Positions 25,553 through 33,402 of a stretch of DNA of 64,000 nt are shown piece after piece; positions within the stretch are counted from its first letter, which is position 1; the number at the start of each line of letters is the position of its first letter. Both the position numbers and the translations under genes were made by a program. Source of the stretch: Candidatus Harpocratesius repetitus (GTDB taxonomy: Archaea; Asgardarchaeota; Lokiarchaeia; Sigyniarchaeales; Promethearchaeaceae); NCBI GenBank assembly GCA_021498095.1, contig JAIZWK010000001.1, positions 4,031,450-4,095,449 of the forward strand, given 5' to 3'. Under the pieces are notes generated by a model. It did not search any database. It was not told where the DNA came from and worked only from the letters and a program-made list of their open reading frames with translations.

Positions 25553-27241
25553 TTATTTTCCTGCAAGCATATCAGCAATATCTCCTTGCACAGAGTTAAT
25601 TGGCATGATATTGAATTTCTCGACTAAAACCTTAATCACATTTTCAGATAAGAATGCAGGTAAAGTTGGGCCTAAACGGATATTCTTAACACCCAAATAG
25701 AGCAAAGCGAGTAAAACGATTACTGCTTTTTGCTCATACCATGCAATATCAAATGAAATTGGGAGATCATTAATACTATCAGTCTCGAAAATTTCTGCCA
25801 ACTTTAAGGCAACGACCGCCAGAGAATATGAATCATTACATTGACCTGCATCAATTACTCGAGGAATTCCATCAATATCACCTAAATCTAACTTGTTATA
25901 GCGATATTTGGCACATCCTGCGGTTAAAATAATGGTATCATTTGGAAGATTTTTAGCGACATCTGTATAATACTGTCTTGATTTCATTCTTCCATCACAA
26001 CCAGCCATTACTATAAATCGACGTAAAGCACCGCTTTTAATCGCTTCAACAATTTTATCCGCAACACCTAATATTGATTCGTGAGCAAATCCAGTCATCA
26101 CAGTTCCTTCTTCCAACTGAGTAGGGCCCGGCAATTCTAAGGCGCGCTTAATCAGCATTGAAAAATCTTTAGGTTTGTCATCCACTCTATCAGGAATTCT
26201 GGGAATCCCAGTAAATCCAACCGCTCCAGTAACGAAAATTCGATCTTTATAACTCTTTTTAGGGGGTACCAAACAATTTGTCGTCATTAAAATGGCTCCC
26301 TTAAAAGATTCAAATTCTTTGGTTTGATGCCACCAAGATCCACCATAATTTCCCACCAAATGAGGATATTTTTTCAATTTTGGATAAGCATGAGCAGGTA
26401 GCATTTCTCCATGGGTATAAATATTAATCCCTTTATCTTTAGTCTGCTCCAATAACTCATGTAAATCTCGTAAATCATGACCACTTACCAATATTGCTGG
26501 TCCTTCTTTTACACCCAAATTTACAGCAGTTGGTTCAGGATGACCATAGGTAGTCGTATTTGCTTCATCTAAAAGAGCCATCCCTTTGACACCAAATTCA
26601 CCGACTTTCATTACGAGTCCTATCCAATCTTCAACAGTTAAAGAACTATTTTGTGTATCGATCAGTATTTGCTCCAGAAATTGGTAAATCTCATCTTTTT
26701 CAAAGCCTAACACCATCGCATGTTCTAAGTATGCAGCTAAACCTTTTAATCCAATAACAGCTAAATCTTTCAATGAGCGAAGATCAACATCTTTAACAGA
26801 TAAAGGATCTTCCATCTTTCCTTTTAAAACTAAAGCAGTAATATCAGAGTTAGTGACTTCAGTTTCCCATTCGGCCCATTCAGGTATATCTTTCAAATTT
26901 AACTTTGGTTCAGAACCATTTGAAGATTTTTCTTCGATCTCTGCCTTAAGTTTCCGTCGAAGTTCAAACCCTTGCTTAATTTGGCTTGAAAACCAAGCAT
27001 CATCAAAATTTGCATTTGTAATTGTTGCAAATAGTACTTGAATAATATAATGTGAACCTTGAGTTGTATCAATTTTCAAGCTTCGAGCAAGCTTATTCCA
27101 AAAAGCAATTTGCTTGCAGACAAATATCGCTGCATATTGTAAATTTGCCGTATCCGATGGTTTTCCACAAACACCGCGTATGGTACAACCTTTATTATTA
27201 AGTGCTTCTTGACATTGATAGCAAAACATTTTTTTTTCCAT
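25553..27241 (-). CDS. hcp: Hydroxylamine reductase / hybrid cluster protein
   Basis: 562 residues, full length. The N-terminal cluster cysteines are C-x2-C-x8-C-x5-C (MFCYQCQEALNNKGCTIRGVC). The hybrid Fe-S-O cluster ligands are in TTNCLVPP, TAGCAKYRYNK and DAGQCNDSYS, and the following VALKLAE is also conserved. Hcp reduces hydroxylamine or nitric oxide and protects against nitrosative and oxidative stress in anaerobes. GGAGG at 27249-27253 precedes the ATG. A palindromic site at 27297-27321 lies just upstream of the likely TATA element, so expression is probably regulated. Confidence 0.96.
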   Translation of the reverse strand: MEKKMFCYQCQEALNNKGCTIRGVCGKPSDTANLQYAAIFVCKQIAFWNKLARSLKIDTTQGSHYIIQVLFATITNANFDDAWFSSQIKQGFELRRKLKAEIEEKSSNGSEPKLNLKDIPEWAEWETEVTNSDITALVLKGKMEDPLSVKDVDLRSLKDLAVIGLKGLAAYLEHAMVLGFEKDEIYQFLEQILIDTQNSSLTVEDWIGLVMKVGEFGVKGMALLDEANTTTYGHPEPTAVNLGVKEGPAILVSGHDLRDLHELLEQTKDKGINIYTHGEMLPAHAYPKLKKYPHLVGNYGGSWWHQTKEFESFKGAILMTTNCLVPPKKSYKDRIFVTGAVGFTGIPRIPDRVDDKPKDFSMLIKRALELPGPTQLEEGTVMTGFAHESILGVADKIVEAIKSGALRRFIVMAGCDGRMKSRQYYTDVAKNLPNDTIILTAGCAKYRYNKLDLGDIDGIPRVIDAGQCNDSYSLAVVALKLAEIFETDSINDLPISFDIAWYEQKAVIVLLALLYLGVKNIRLGPTLPAFLSENVIKVLVEKFNIMPINSVQGDIADMLAGK

Positions 27242-27286
27242 GATAAATCCTCCATCTAAAGGGTAAGTAATGTATCGCTACCTTCC

Positions 27287-27296
27287 ATTTAATTTT
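27287..27296 (-). promoter_or_regulatory. Candidate TATA element of hcp
   Basis: On the minus strand AAAATTAAAT lies 46-55 bases before the hcp ATG and directly beside the palindrome at 27297-27321. Position fits an archaeal promoter with a short leader that includes GGAGG. Confidence 0.4.
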
Positions 27297-27321
27297 CGGT
27301 ACGTACCGGTTCGTACGAGCC
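27297..27321. promoter_or_regulatory. Double palindrome upstream of hcp, likely operator
   Basis: The perfect 12-base palindrome CGGTACGTACCG (27297-27308) abuts GGTTCGTACGAGCC (27308-27321), itself near-palindromic around TCGTACGA; the centres are 12 bases apart. Both share the GTAC core. The GC-rich block is conspicuous in AT-rich surroundings and sits at the upstream edge of the hcp promoter, as expected for a dimeric regulator bound twice. Confidence 0.6.
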
Positions 27322-27512
27322 CATTTTTGCGGGAATGGAATTCACGATGCTTATACTCAAAAAGTAAATTGAATTTTTTACTTCTATTTCATAATCATTT
27401 TTCGTATATTTCTGTCTTTCGTTAAAATTAATTTTTATTGACTGTCTTATTCATTTTGATATATCAACATATACTATAATCATTTATTTCTTAAGTTGAA
27501 AATTTCGTTAAA

Positions 27513-27755
27513 TTGTTCAAAATCAACAATTCTGTAAAAAAAAGGGTAGAAATAAAAAAAAAGGGATATTTCAAAAATCAAATGGAACTCTGGTTATTTA
27601 TTCTCTTATTTCTTCCTATTGCAATGTTAATTGGTATTGCAACAGCTTCCATAAGTTTTACTAGTTGGCATACATGTGCATTATTATTTAGAGATATTGA
27701 TAAAAAAGGGTTATGGCAATCACTAAATATCAGGGTAAACGTGAATCTAAAGTAA
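27513..27755 (+). pseudogene. Fragment resembling the N-terminal helix of a TSUP permease
   Basis: 80 codons with one hydrophobic helix (LWLFILLFLPIAMLIGIA) followed by SISFTSW, resembling the first helix of TauE/SafE-family (TSUP) permeases. The frame then becomes non-membrane and stops, while the C-terminal half of such a permease begins in another frame at 27713. The likely explanation is an internal deletion plus frameshift; low confidence as an independent gene. Confidence 0.4.
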
Positions 27756-28357
27756 ATGCTCAATCAGAAAAGACGAACATGGCACAAAAAGAATCATTTG
27801 AACCAACACTGGATTCCAAACACATGCAATTTCATTTATTTCACCGATTTCAAAAGTGTTTTTCTAAATATTCGCATGCTAAATTGAAACAACGTTTTCA
27901 AGCACGATTTCAGAATCAGTATTTTGAAAAACTAAAGAAACAATTAGGTGAAAATGATTTTAAATCTCTTCCAGAATCTGTAGTATATAGTATCATTTTT
28001 ATTGGAGTTGTTGTATCAGGAATATTAGGAGGATCGATTGGAATTGGTTCAGGGATGAATTTTACATTGCTTTTTATTTTATTACTCGGAATGGAACATC
28101 TTCGAGCCACAGGGACAGGAAGTTTCTTAATGATGATTTTAATGGCTCTGGCAACATTGTTATTTTATCCATTAGTTATTATTTCGAACATTTGGCAGTA
28201 TTTAGTGATTGGCATATCTTTTTCTGCAATTGGAACTATAATTGGTGCAAAATTTACAATTAAATTACAAAAGAGCATGTTAAGTTATCTGGTGAGTGGA
28301 ACTCTTCTGATTATTGGCATTTTTGCGCTGGTTCAAGAGGTTTTTTTTCTTAAATAA
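27713..28357 (+). CDS. TSUP (TauE/SafE-like) permease C-terminal half
   Basis: 214 codons. After a soluble, basic N-terminal stretch of about 90 residues, the protein has four hydrophobic helices starting SGILGGSIGIGSGMNF, the second GxxGIGxG repeat signature of TSUP anion exporters, followed by RATGTGSFLMM. Complete TSUP proteins have two such halves; here the first is absent or reduced to the fragment in the preceding frame. It may be a decayed gene or a half-size protein that dimerises. It lies between intact hcp and a short hcp relic. Confidence 0.55.
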   Translation: MAITKYQGKRESKVNAQSEKTNMAQKESFEPTLDSKHMQFHLFHRFQKCFSKYSHAKLKQRFQARFQNQYFEKLKKQLGENDFKSLPESVVYSIIFIGVVVSGILGGSIGIGSGMNFTLLFILLLGMEHLRATGTGSFLMMILMALATLLFYPLVIISNIWQYLVIGISFSAIGTIIGAKFTIKLQKSMLSYLVSGTLLIIGIFALVQEVFFLK

Positions 28358-28418
28358 AAAAGAAGAGAAATAGTGATGAAAAATTAACACTTTTTTATCA
28401 AATCTCGAGATAATGATG

Positions 28419-28474
28419 CACATGTGTGTCGTATCGGATAATTTTCCGCACACGCTGTGTACGGTGCACCTTTT
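28419..28474 (-). pseudogene. Short relic of an hcp N-terminal region
   Basis: Minus-strand translation reads CTVHSVCGKLSDTTHM, matching CTIRGVCGKPSDTANLQ of the intact Hcp encoded at 25553-27241; the DNA is also similar over about 55 bases. Nothing recognisable remains downstream. The similarity may extend weakly upstream to about 28500, into the end of the PIN gene. Confidence 0.6.
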
Positions 28475-28480
28475 CAACTA

Positions 28481-28990
28481 TTATTCGATTGATTGGAGTA
28501 TCTTCTTCCAATTTTTCAAATCTTTTTTGGAATAACGTTTTTGATAACTCCAAAATTTCAAACTTTTGGCAACAACATTCTTTTTTATTTTTGTATTTTT
28601 TAAAAGCATTAAAAGAAAATCAGGTAAGCGAAAAGCAGGAATTTGAGAAATATAGCATTCGGAAAATAACTCTCCGTCATCGGTTAAAATAAGAAATTCT
28701 GATTGTTTATTAGAATAGCCTAAATACCATAGAGTTTGATCTGCGGTATCTAATTCTAATATATCAGGATACTGGATGATTTTTTTTTCAAAATCTGATT
28801 CATCAATTGGAATAATGATTAAGTCAGAAAGAGGTAAGAAGTTAACAATCTCATAGTGAACAAATTCTTTTTTTACCGCTTCTGTGATTCCAACAAAATA
28901 TTCTCGTAACAAGATTCGTAAATCAATAATTTTAGATAAAAATAATTCTTGCATATGGCTTGCAAAACAAGTGTCAATAAGAAATATCAA
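28481..28990 (-). CDS. PIN-domain toxin-like nuclease
   Basis: 169 residues with the four PIN acids in order: LIDTC (Asp6), VKKEFVHYE, LDTADQTLWYLG and LTDDGEL. PIN toxins cleave RNA in a metal-dependent way. The start is a TTG at 28990, 16 bases after the stop of the upstream antitoxin-like gene; no ATG or GTG is usable in this interval. The C-terminal tail of about 35 basic residues is longer than usual. Together with 29007-29339 it forms a VapBC-like toxin-antitoxin pair. Confidence 0.78.
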   Translation of the reverse strand: MIFLIDTCFASHMQELFLSKIIDLRILLREYFVGITEAVKKEFVHYEIVNFLPLSDLIIIPIDESDFEKKIIQYPDILELDTADQTLWYLGYSNKQSEFLILTDDGELFSECYISQIPAFRLPDFLLMLLKNTKIKKNVVAKSLKFWSYQKRYSKKDLKNWKKILQSIE

Positions 28991-29006
28991 AAGCTATTAC
29001 ACCCTT

Positions 29007-29339
29007 TTATCGATTTTTTCGTCGAAAGCTTGACAAATCAAAGTTTTCTATTAAGTTCTTGCTTGATTCTCTTGTTTCATCGCTTATTACTTCTTCAACA
29101 CCTCGTTTTGTCCATTCATTGAGAAATTCCAATGTTGAAAGTCCAGATATTGTCCATGCTCGTTTACGGCCAATTTTTCCAGCTTTTAATAAATTAAACG
29201 CTAGATTCACTCTTAAGCGGGAAATTTCTTTTAAAGTTGCCTGTTTAGCTAATTCAGCGGCGCTTATTCCGAGGTTTTTTGAAATTATATCTACAATCTC
29301 TTTGATTTCCTTATCTATTCGAAAATTAATTTGTGCCAC
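29007..29339 (-). CDS. Ribbon-helix-helix antitoxin with UPF0175-like second half
   Basis: 110 residues. Residues 1-40 look like a ribbon-helix-helix DNA-binding module (AQINFRIDKEIKEIVDIISKN, then LGISAAELAKQA). Residues about 55-80, RKRAWTISGLSTLEFLNEW, match the GLSxxEFL helix of UPF0175-type antitoxins. The gene precedes the PIN nuclease gene in the normal antitoxin-toxin order and probably represses the pair and neutralises the toxin. Confidence 0.78.
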   Translation of the reverse strand: MAQINFRIDKEIKEIVDIISKNLGISAAELAKQATLKEISRLRVNLAFNLLKAGKIGRKRAWTISGLSTLEFLNEWTKRGVEEVISDETRESSKNLIENFDLSSFRRKNR

Positions 29340-29464
29340 AATTTGCTAATATAAATAATTATATAAAAAGCTATTTATTATAGAAAAAATTTGCTACATA
29401 TTGTATTTTTATACTGCTTCAAGAAATACTTCTCGTTTTGTAACTGATTTCAGTATGAATAAAA

Positions 29465-29740
29465 TTACAAAAACATTTTGGGAAGGGAACGAGTGATATT
29501 GGTGCGGCATTTATCGATCCATTGTTGCAGGTATTGCTGCAGCAATGCTTCATTTCCAGATATTGCCCCAAGTTTCTCCTTTTTCTTTCGATCTTTGCTC
29601 TTTTTGAGATGATTAGAAGGAATTTTGAGGGTTTTCTCAGTCTCTGCAAATTTCACAGCTTTACCAAATATCAAAGCATATTCATAATTGAAGAGTAAAT
29701 TTGCAAATTCATTTCTCGTTGAATGGTACAATTCTTGCAC
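29465..29740 (-). CDS. Small hypothetical protein
   Basis: 91 codons, mostly helical and charged (NHLKKSKDRKKKEKLG), with an aromatic patch FANLLFNYEYALIF. No family is recognised. Codon composition is acceptable but no ribosome-binding site stands out, so it could be a gene remnant or chance frame. Confidence 0.3.
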   Translation of the reverse strand: MQELYHSTRNEFANLLFNYEYALIFGKAVKFAETEKTLKIPSNHLKKSKDRKKKEKLGAISGNEALLQQYLQQWIDKCRTNITRSLPKMFL

Positions 29741-29821
29741 TTAATTTCACAAAATTTTTATTAAATCTACTTCTTAATTTCTTGTTAAGGTTTGAAAATA
29801 AAGAAATGCATTTATTATTAA

Positions 29822-29924
29822 GCCTTCGTGTCTTAGTGGTATAGAGTTGCCTTGGTAAAGAATAAAACTGTATTCTTATTCTCTTTTAAGGCAAAGGTCG
29901 AGGGTTCAAGCCCCTCCGAAGGCT
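29822..29924 (+). tRNA. tRNA-Thr (GGU) with 31-base intron
   Basis: Acceptor stem GCCTTCG (29822-29828) pairs with CGAAGGC (29917-29923), with discriminator U as is common in archaeal tRNA-Thr. The anticodon stem TTGCC / GGCAA holds loop TTGGTAA with anticodon GGT at 29854-29856. The T arm GAGGG-TTCAAGC-CCCTC is at 29900-29916. The intron is 29858-29888, in the canonical 37/38 position, and folds into an AAGAATA/TATTCTT hairpin, fitting a bulge-helix-bulge substrate of the archaeal splicing endonuclease. Confidence 0.9.
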
Positions 29925-29992
29925 TTATTTCCTTTTCAATTTCTTTCGTCAAGAATATTAAGAGAAATATTTTCATTCCCCTCTTAAAAAAT

Positions 29993-30093
29993 GCTTTCAT
30001 GTCTTCGTGGTATATTGATATCTTGATAAAGAATATTTTAAATTCTTATTCTCTTTGAGGTAAAAGTCGAGGATTCAAACCCTTTCTAAGGTA
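29993..30093 (+). pseudogene. Decayed tandem copy of the intron-bearing tRNA-Thr
   Basis: Starts 171 bases after the start of tRNA-Thr and aligns along its full length, including the GTCTT-GTGGTAT D arm, the AAGAAT/ATTCTT intron hairpin and the TTCAAA T loop. The acceptor halves GCTTTCA and CTAAGGT no longer pair at two positions, the T stem is broken, and the anticodon position reads GAT (Ile) instead of GGT. It is most likely a non-functional duplicate. Confidence 0.75.
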
Positions 30094-30451
30094 TCTATCC
30101 CATATTCGATAAATTCCCAATCATTTTTGAGAGTGACCTTTATTTGCTTGGAAACGTTTACATTTTTTTGAAAGTGATCTGTAATAGTATATAAGTGAAC
30201 TAAATAATAGAAACAATCAGCTTCTCTGATTTTGTCATAGATCTAAACATATCCTGCGTTTAAAGGAAGCCATCCAGTAAAATAAGGATAATTCTAAGTG
30301 ATTTTTTGGGAAATGGGGAGAAATAAAAAGATACAGTAAATATAAATAGATTAATGCAAAATTTAGAAAAAGCTTAAAATCAAAAATGTAAACGAATCAT
30401 TTTTAATCAATTTGAAAAAATTTAATAAGTTTTTATTGATTCTATCTAATT
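30094..30451. other. Intergenic region downstream of the tRNA relic
   Basis: About 360 AT-rich bases without a convincing coding frame or RNA gene. The stretch around 30330-30352 contains TAAATATAAAT, which could be a TATA element for the longin-like gene at 30452. Confidence 0.4.
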
Positions 30452-30958
30452 ATGGAAGAAAATATGCGATTACAATTCAAAATGATTGTCTTTGCAACCG
30501 AAAATGGGCTTCCATTAGTATCTGTTAAAATAGATAAAAATTTGGACGAAAAATTCTTAACACCGTTCTTTTCATCGATTCATCAATACTCCGATCGAGG
30601 AGGATTAGACTCTAATGAAACCCGAATTCTTATAAAAGATTTAGAGATAGTAATTAATCGAAAGAATAAAATTATGTTAATAGGGGTTTTTAGTGAAGAT
30701 CTTAAAAAACTTCCTTCTATACAGGAGAATATGTATCGAATGCTTGAGCTATTTGAGAAGATGTACAAAGAAGAATTAACGGCAATAGATAATGGTGAAG
30801 CTGTAGACATGTCAATTTTTAAAAAATTCGAGGTTTTAATCGAAAATCAAATACAATCGTATATTGAAGAAGTTAAAAACATCGAAAACGAAAATAAGCC
30901 TCGACAATCCATTTTCGGAAAATTAATTAGCATTATCAAAAATCATGCAAAACAATAA
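30452..30958 (+). CDS. Longin/roadblock-like domain protein
   Basis: 168 residues with one alpha-beta domain: KMIVFATENGLPLVSVKID, a helix where paralogues have LISGL (here FLTPFFSSIHQY), strands around IVINRKNKIMLIGVFS, then long amphipathic helices to a basic end. The layout matches the protein at 24574-25074 and the C-terminal domain at 47727-48851. It is predicted cytoplasmic; a role in small-GTPase regulation is an inference from the fold only. A second possible start is the ATG at 30464. Confidence 0.68.
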   Translation: MEENMRLQFKMIVFATENGLPLVSVKIDKNLDEKFLTPFFSSIHQYSDRGGLDSNETRILIKDLEIVINRKNKIMLIGVFSEDLKKLPSIQENMYRMLELFEKMYKEELTAIDNGEAVDMSIFKKFEVLIENQIQSYIEEVKNIENENKPRQSIFGKLISIIKNHAKQ

Positions 30959-31075
30959 CAACACACTCATTTTACATATAAAAGATTCATAATTTTATAT
31001 ATTTATTCAATATTTCTTAATATTTTTTAATATTTTTTGTATCTTTTTTTTCTCCTGATTTATTATTATTAATAA

Positions 31076-33346
31076 TCAAAATAAATTCAGTTGTTGGATA
31101 TATGATTCCATTTTTAACTGAAGCGCTTGAAACTGTTCTGCAGTTAATTCTACATTTGATCGGATATTCTGTTCACGAAGATACAGTTGAGCAAACAAAT
31201 TTGCATAAAGTTGTTTGGTTGTAGGTTTACGACTCTTTTTTAATATTGTTTTTAATCGAGAAATGTGTTTATTGAAAAAATCAGAAAGCAAAATAGGCAC
31301 AAATCCATAAATACCATAAGTGTGCTCTTGAATTCGCTTAAATCGGTTGTATGTAAATCCTCTAGAACCAACAAGCTCCTTAAAAATGCTTTGGATGATT
31401 GAATATCGAAATTCGACAATATCCTCTTCTGCAATTGCGGCTTTCATAATCAATTTTAAATGTAAATCTACAATTGGGCTCCCAAGTAAATTTAGAAAAA
31501 AGGATAATTCAGGACCTTCAGCAAAGAGTATTTTCTTACATATCTCTCGGGTTTCATCGTTAAGTCTATGTGTGCTGGCAATTAATTTAGTTCTTAATTC
31601 TTTATACATCGTTTCCGAAATCCCTGAAGTACTTCCGCGATAAATATGTTCTAATTCTTCTTTGAGATGAAGCGCACCGAAAACAAACTGGAAATCAAGA
31701 CATTGCTTAATGGCTAAGGATATTCGTCCACCAGGAACATAAATTCCCGAGTAAAATTCAGTTAGGACACTCCATGGAAGAATGTTAGAAATGACTCTAA
31801 TTCCCTTTTTTACCAGTGAAACAACTTGATCAGGCATCAAAATTAATTGGGGATAGGTTTTCTTTTTATTAGGTGATAAGGCAACAAAATTGGGCGCGCA
31901 AAGAGTCATATCAAAGGGTTGTAGAGATGATGCAATTGGTGATTCACTATCAACGATCAATCTGATATTATCTTCAAATGCGGTTAAAAATTCGGAATGA
32001 TGTAAAGAAGCGTTCACATCCCATTGAACGATTACTCCTGTTCCCGGTAAAACAGAATCCAAACAACGCTCCCGCGGTTTTTCAATCCAATTGGGTAAAG
32101 AAGTTTTATTAGATTTGCCTTCTAGATATTTAAAAAGACTTAAATGCGCTTGATACTCTTTATATGTGATATATTCTCTCCCGCTTTGTTTAATATGGGA
32201 AAAAATATAACTCAAACAAGGATTTCTTTGTACTGTTTTGGTTGAATAGCGAGAATACTCTTCACCGTAATCAAAATTTAAATAAATTTGATCTTTATTT
32301 CCTGTTGATTTTAAAAGGTATATAAAAAAAGAATCCATTTTTTCCAAGCGTATTTGATTGTGAAGGGATTTACTTGCTTCTGTTGAAGATTGAACTAACC
32401 AATGTAATAAACCTTTAAGTTCAGTGTTATAATATTCCAGCATTCGATGAAGAATTAACTTCCGCTCATAAAGAATAGGAGATTCTAAAGAAATTTCTTT
32501 AAGGTGTTTTTTAAAATTAGAATTAACTTTCTCGAAAATTGATTCTTGGTTGGAACCAAATGCTAACTCGCACAAAATCAAAATGTCGAGCAATTCAACA
32601 GAATTAACAGATGATGGCATTTTAAGAGATTTAAAAGAGAAAGGTTTTTGTAGAAGATTTGATGCGCGTACTAGATAATGTAATAATTCTAAGCGGTTTG
32701 TGATATGAGAGATCCAAAATGTGTCTAAAAAATATTCAAGACTAGCTTGGAAAGCAGAGATAAATGGTTTGGCAGCAATTTGAAGGAATTTTTCTTTTAA
32801 TTCTTTCGAAACAAGGGACATTATGTCAAATATGCGGATTAATTTAGCAGTAGGAGGTAATTTCTCCAATTCCTCTTCGATTTGAGAGATTATGGAAGGA
32901 ATAATTCGATTTCGATGCCTTTCTGAATCAAAATATTGAGACAGCAGTAAGATACGATCCTTAAGTGAAATCGATTCATTATCTGGATTTTCAAGTAAAA
33001 CCTGTTGCTTTATATCATTCAAATAATTTTCAAGATCATATTCGCGAATTTTTTGGAGCTCATTATGAATTTGATAAATTCGATCAACTTGTTCAGGCGA
33101 TAGCATAAGAAGTAACTTGGCAATATGCTTGCAATTTCCATATCCTTTTGCAAAATCATAACACCAATGTGCAATATACTTCTCTTCGCAATTAATAATG
33201 ATTGTATAGGGTTTACTTTCACTACCTTGAATAACGCAGTAAGCAATTATAGGATCATCCTTTACAACTTGAAATTCGAGTACATCTTGAGATTTTATCC
33301 GTCTTGCTCGAGACAATCTTGCTGAGTCTACAAATCTTCTAACCAT
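31076..33346 (-). CDS. SWIM zinc-finger protein of a MoxR-VWA-SWIM operon
   Basis: 756 residues. The zinc module is near the N terminus: His60-W-Cys62 then Cys72-K-His74 (HWCYDFAKGYGNCKHI). This is a SWIM finger in which the first ligand of the usual CxC pair is His; Cys53 is nearby. The rest is mostly helical with some strand-rich parts and no enzyme motif. It is the third gene of a run transcribed MoxR, VWA, SWIM; E. coli yehLMPQ has the same set of parts. Such modules are thought to remodel or assemble protein complexes; the target here is unknown. Confidence 0.8.
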   Translation of the reverse strand: MVRRFVDSARLSRARRIKSQDVLEFQVVKDDPIIAYCVIQGSESKPYTIIINCEEKYIAHWCYDFAKGYGNCKHIAKLLLMLSPEQVDRIYQIHNELQKIREYDLENYLNDIKQQVLLENPDNESISLKDRILLLSQYFDSERHRNRIIPSIISQIEEELEKLPPTAKLIRIFDIMSLVSKELKEKFLQIAAKPFISAFQASLEYFLDTFWISHITNRLELLHYLVRASNLLQKPFSFKSLKMPSSVNSVELLDILILCELAFGSNQESIFEKVNSNFKKHLKEISLESPILYERKLILHRMLEYYNTELKGLLHWLVQSSTEASKSLHNQIRLEKMDSFFIYLLKSTGNKDQIYLNFDYGEEYSRYSTKTVQRNPCLSYIFSHIKQSGREYITYKEYQAHLSLFKYLEGKSNKTSLPNWIEKPRERCLDSVLPGTGVIVQWDVNASLHHSEFLTAFEDNIRLIVDSESPIASSLQPFDMTLCAPNFVALSPNKKKTYPQLILMPDQVVSLVKKGIRVISNILPWSVLTEFYSGIYVPGGRISLAIKQCLDFQFVFGALHLKEELEHIYRGSTSGISETMYKELRTKLIASTHRLNDETREICKKILFAEGPELSFFLNLLGSPIVDLHLKLIMKAAIAEEDIVEFRYSIIQSIFKELVGSRGFTYNRFKRIQEHTYGIYGFVPILLSDFFNKHISRLKTILKKSRKPTTKQLYANLFAQLYLREQNIRSNVELTAEQFQALQLKMESYIQQLNLF

Positions 33347-33402
33347 AATAATTGCCTTATTTTGTTGCTTGATGTAAAGTTAAGTGAGAAAATTTTATTA
33401 TA

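Noticed and set aside
28426..28692. Plus-strand frame opposite the PIN toxin
   Set aside because: Antisense to a clear PIN gene and has no motif.
29419..29649. 76-codon minus-strand frame in Cys/Arg-rich composition
   Set aside because: Overlaps the better 29465-29740 frame; neither is strong, and this one looks like a shadow.
29993..30093. Functional tRNA-Ile (GAU)
   Set aside because: Acceptor and T stems do not pair; better explained as a decayed copy of the adjacent tRNA-Thr.
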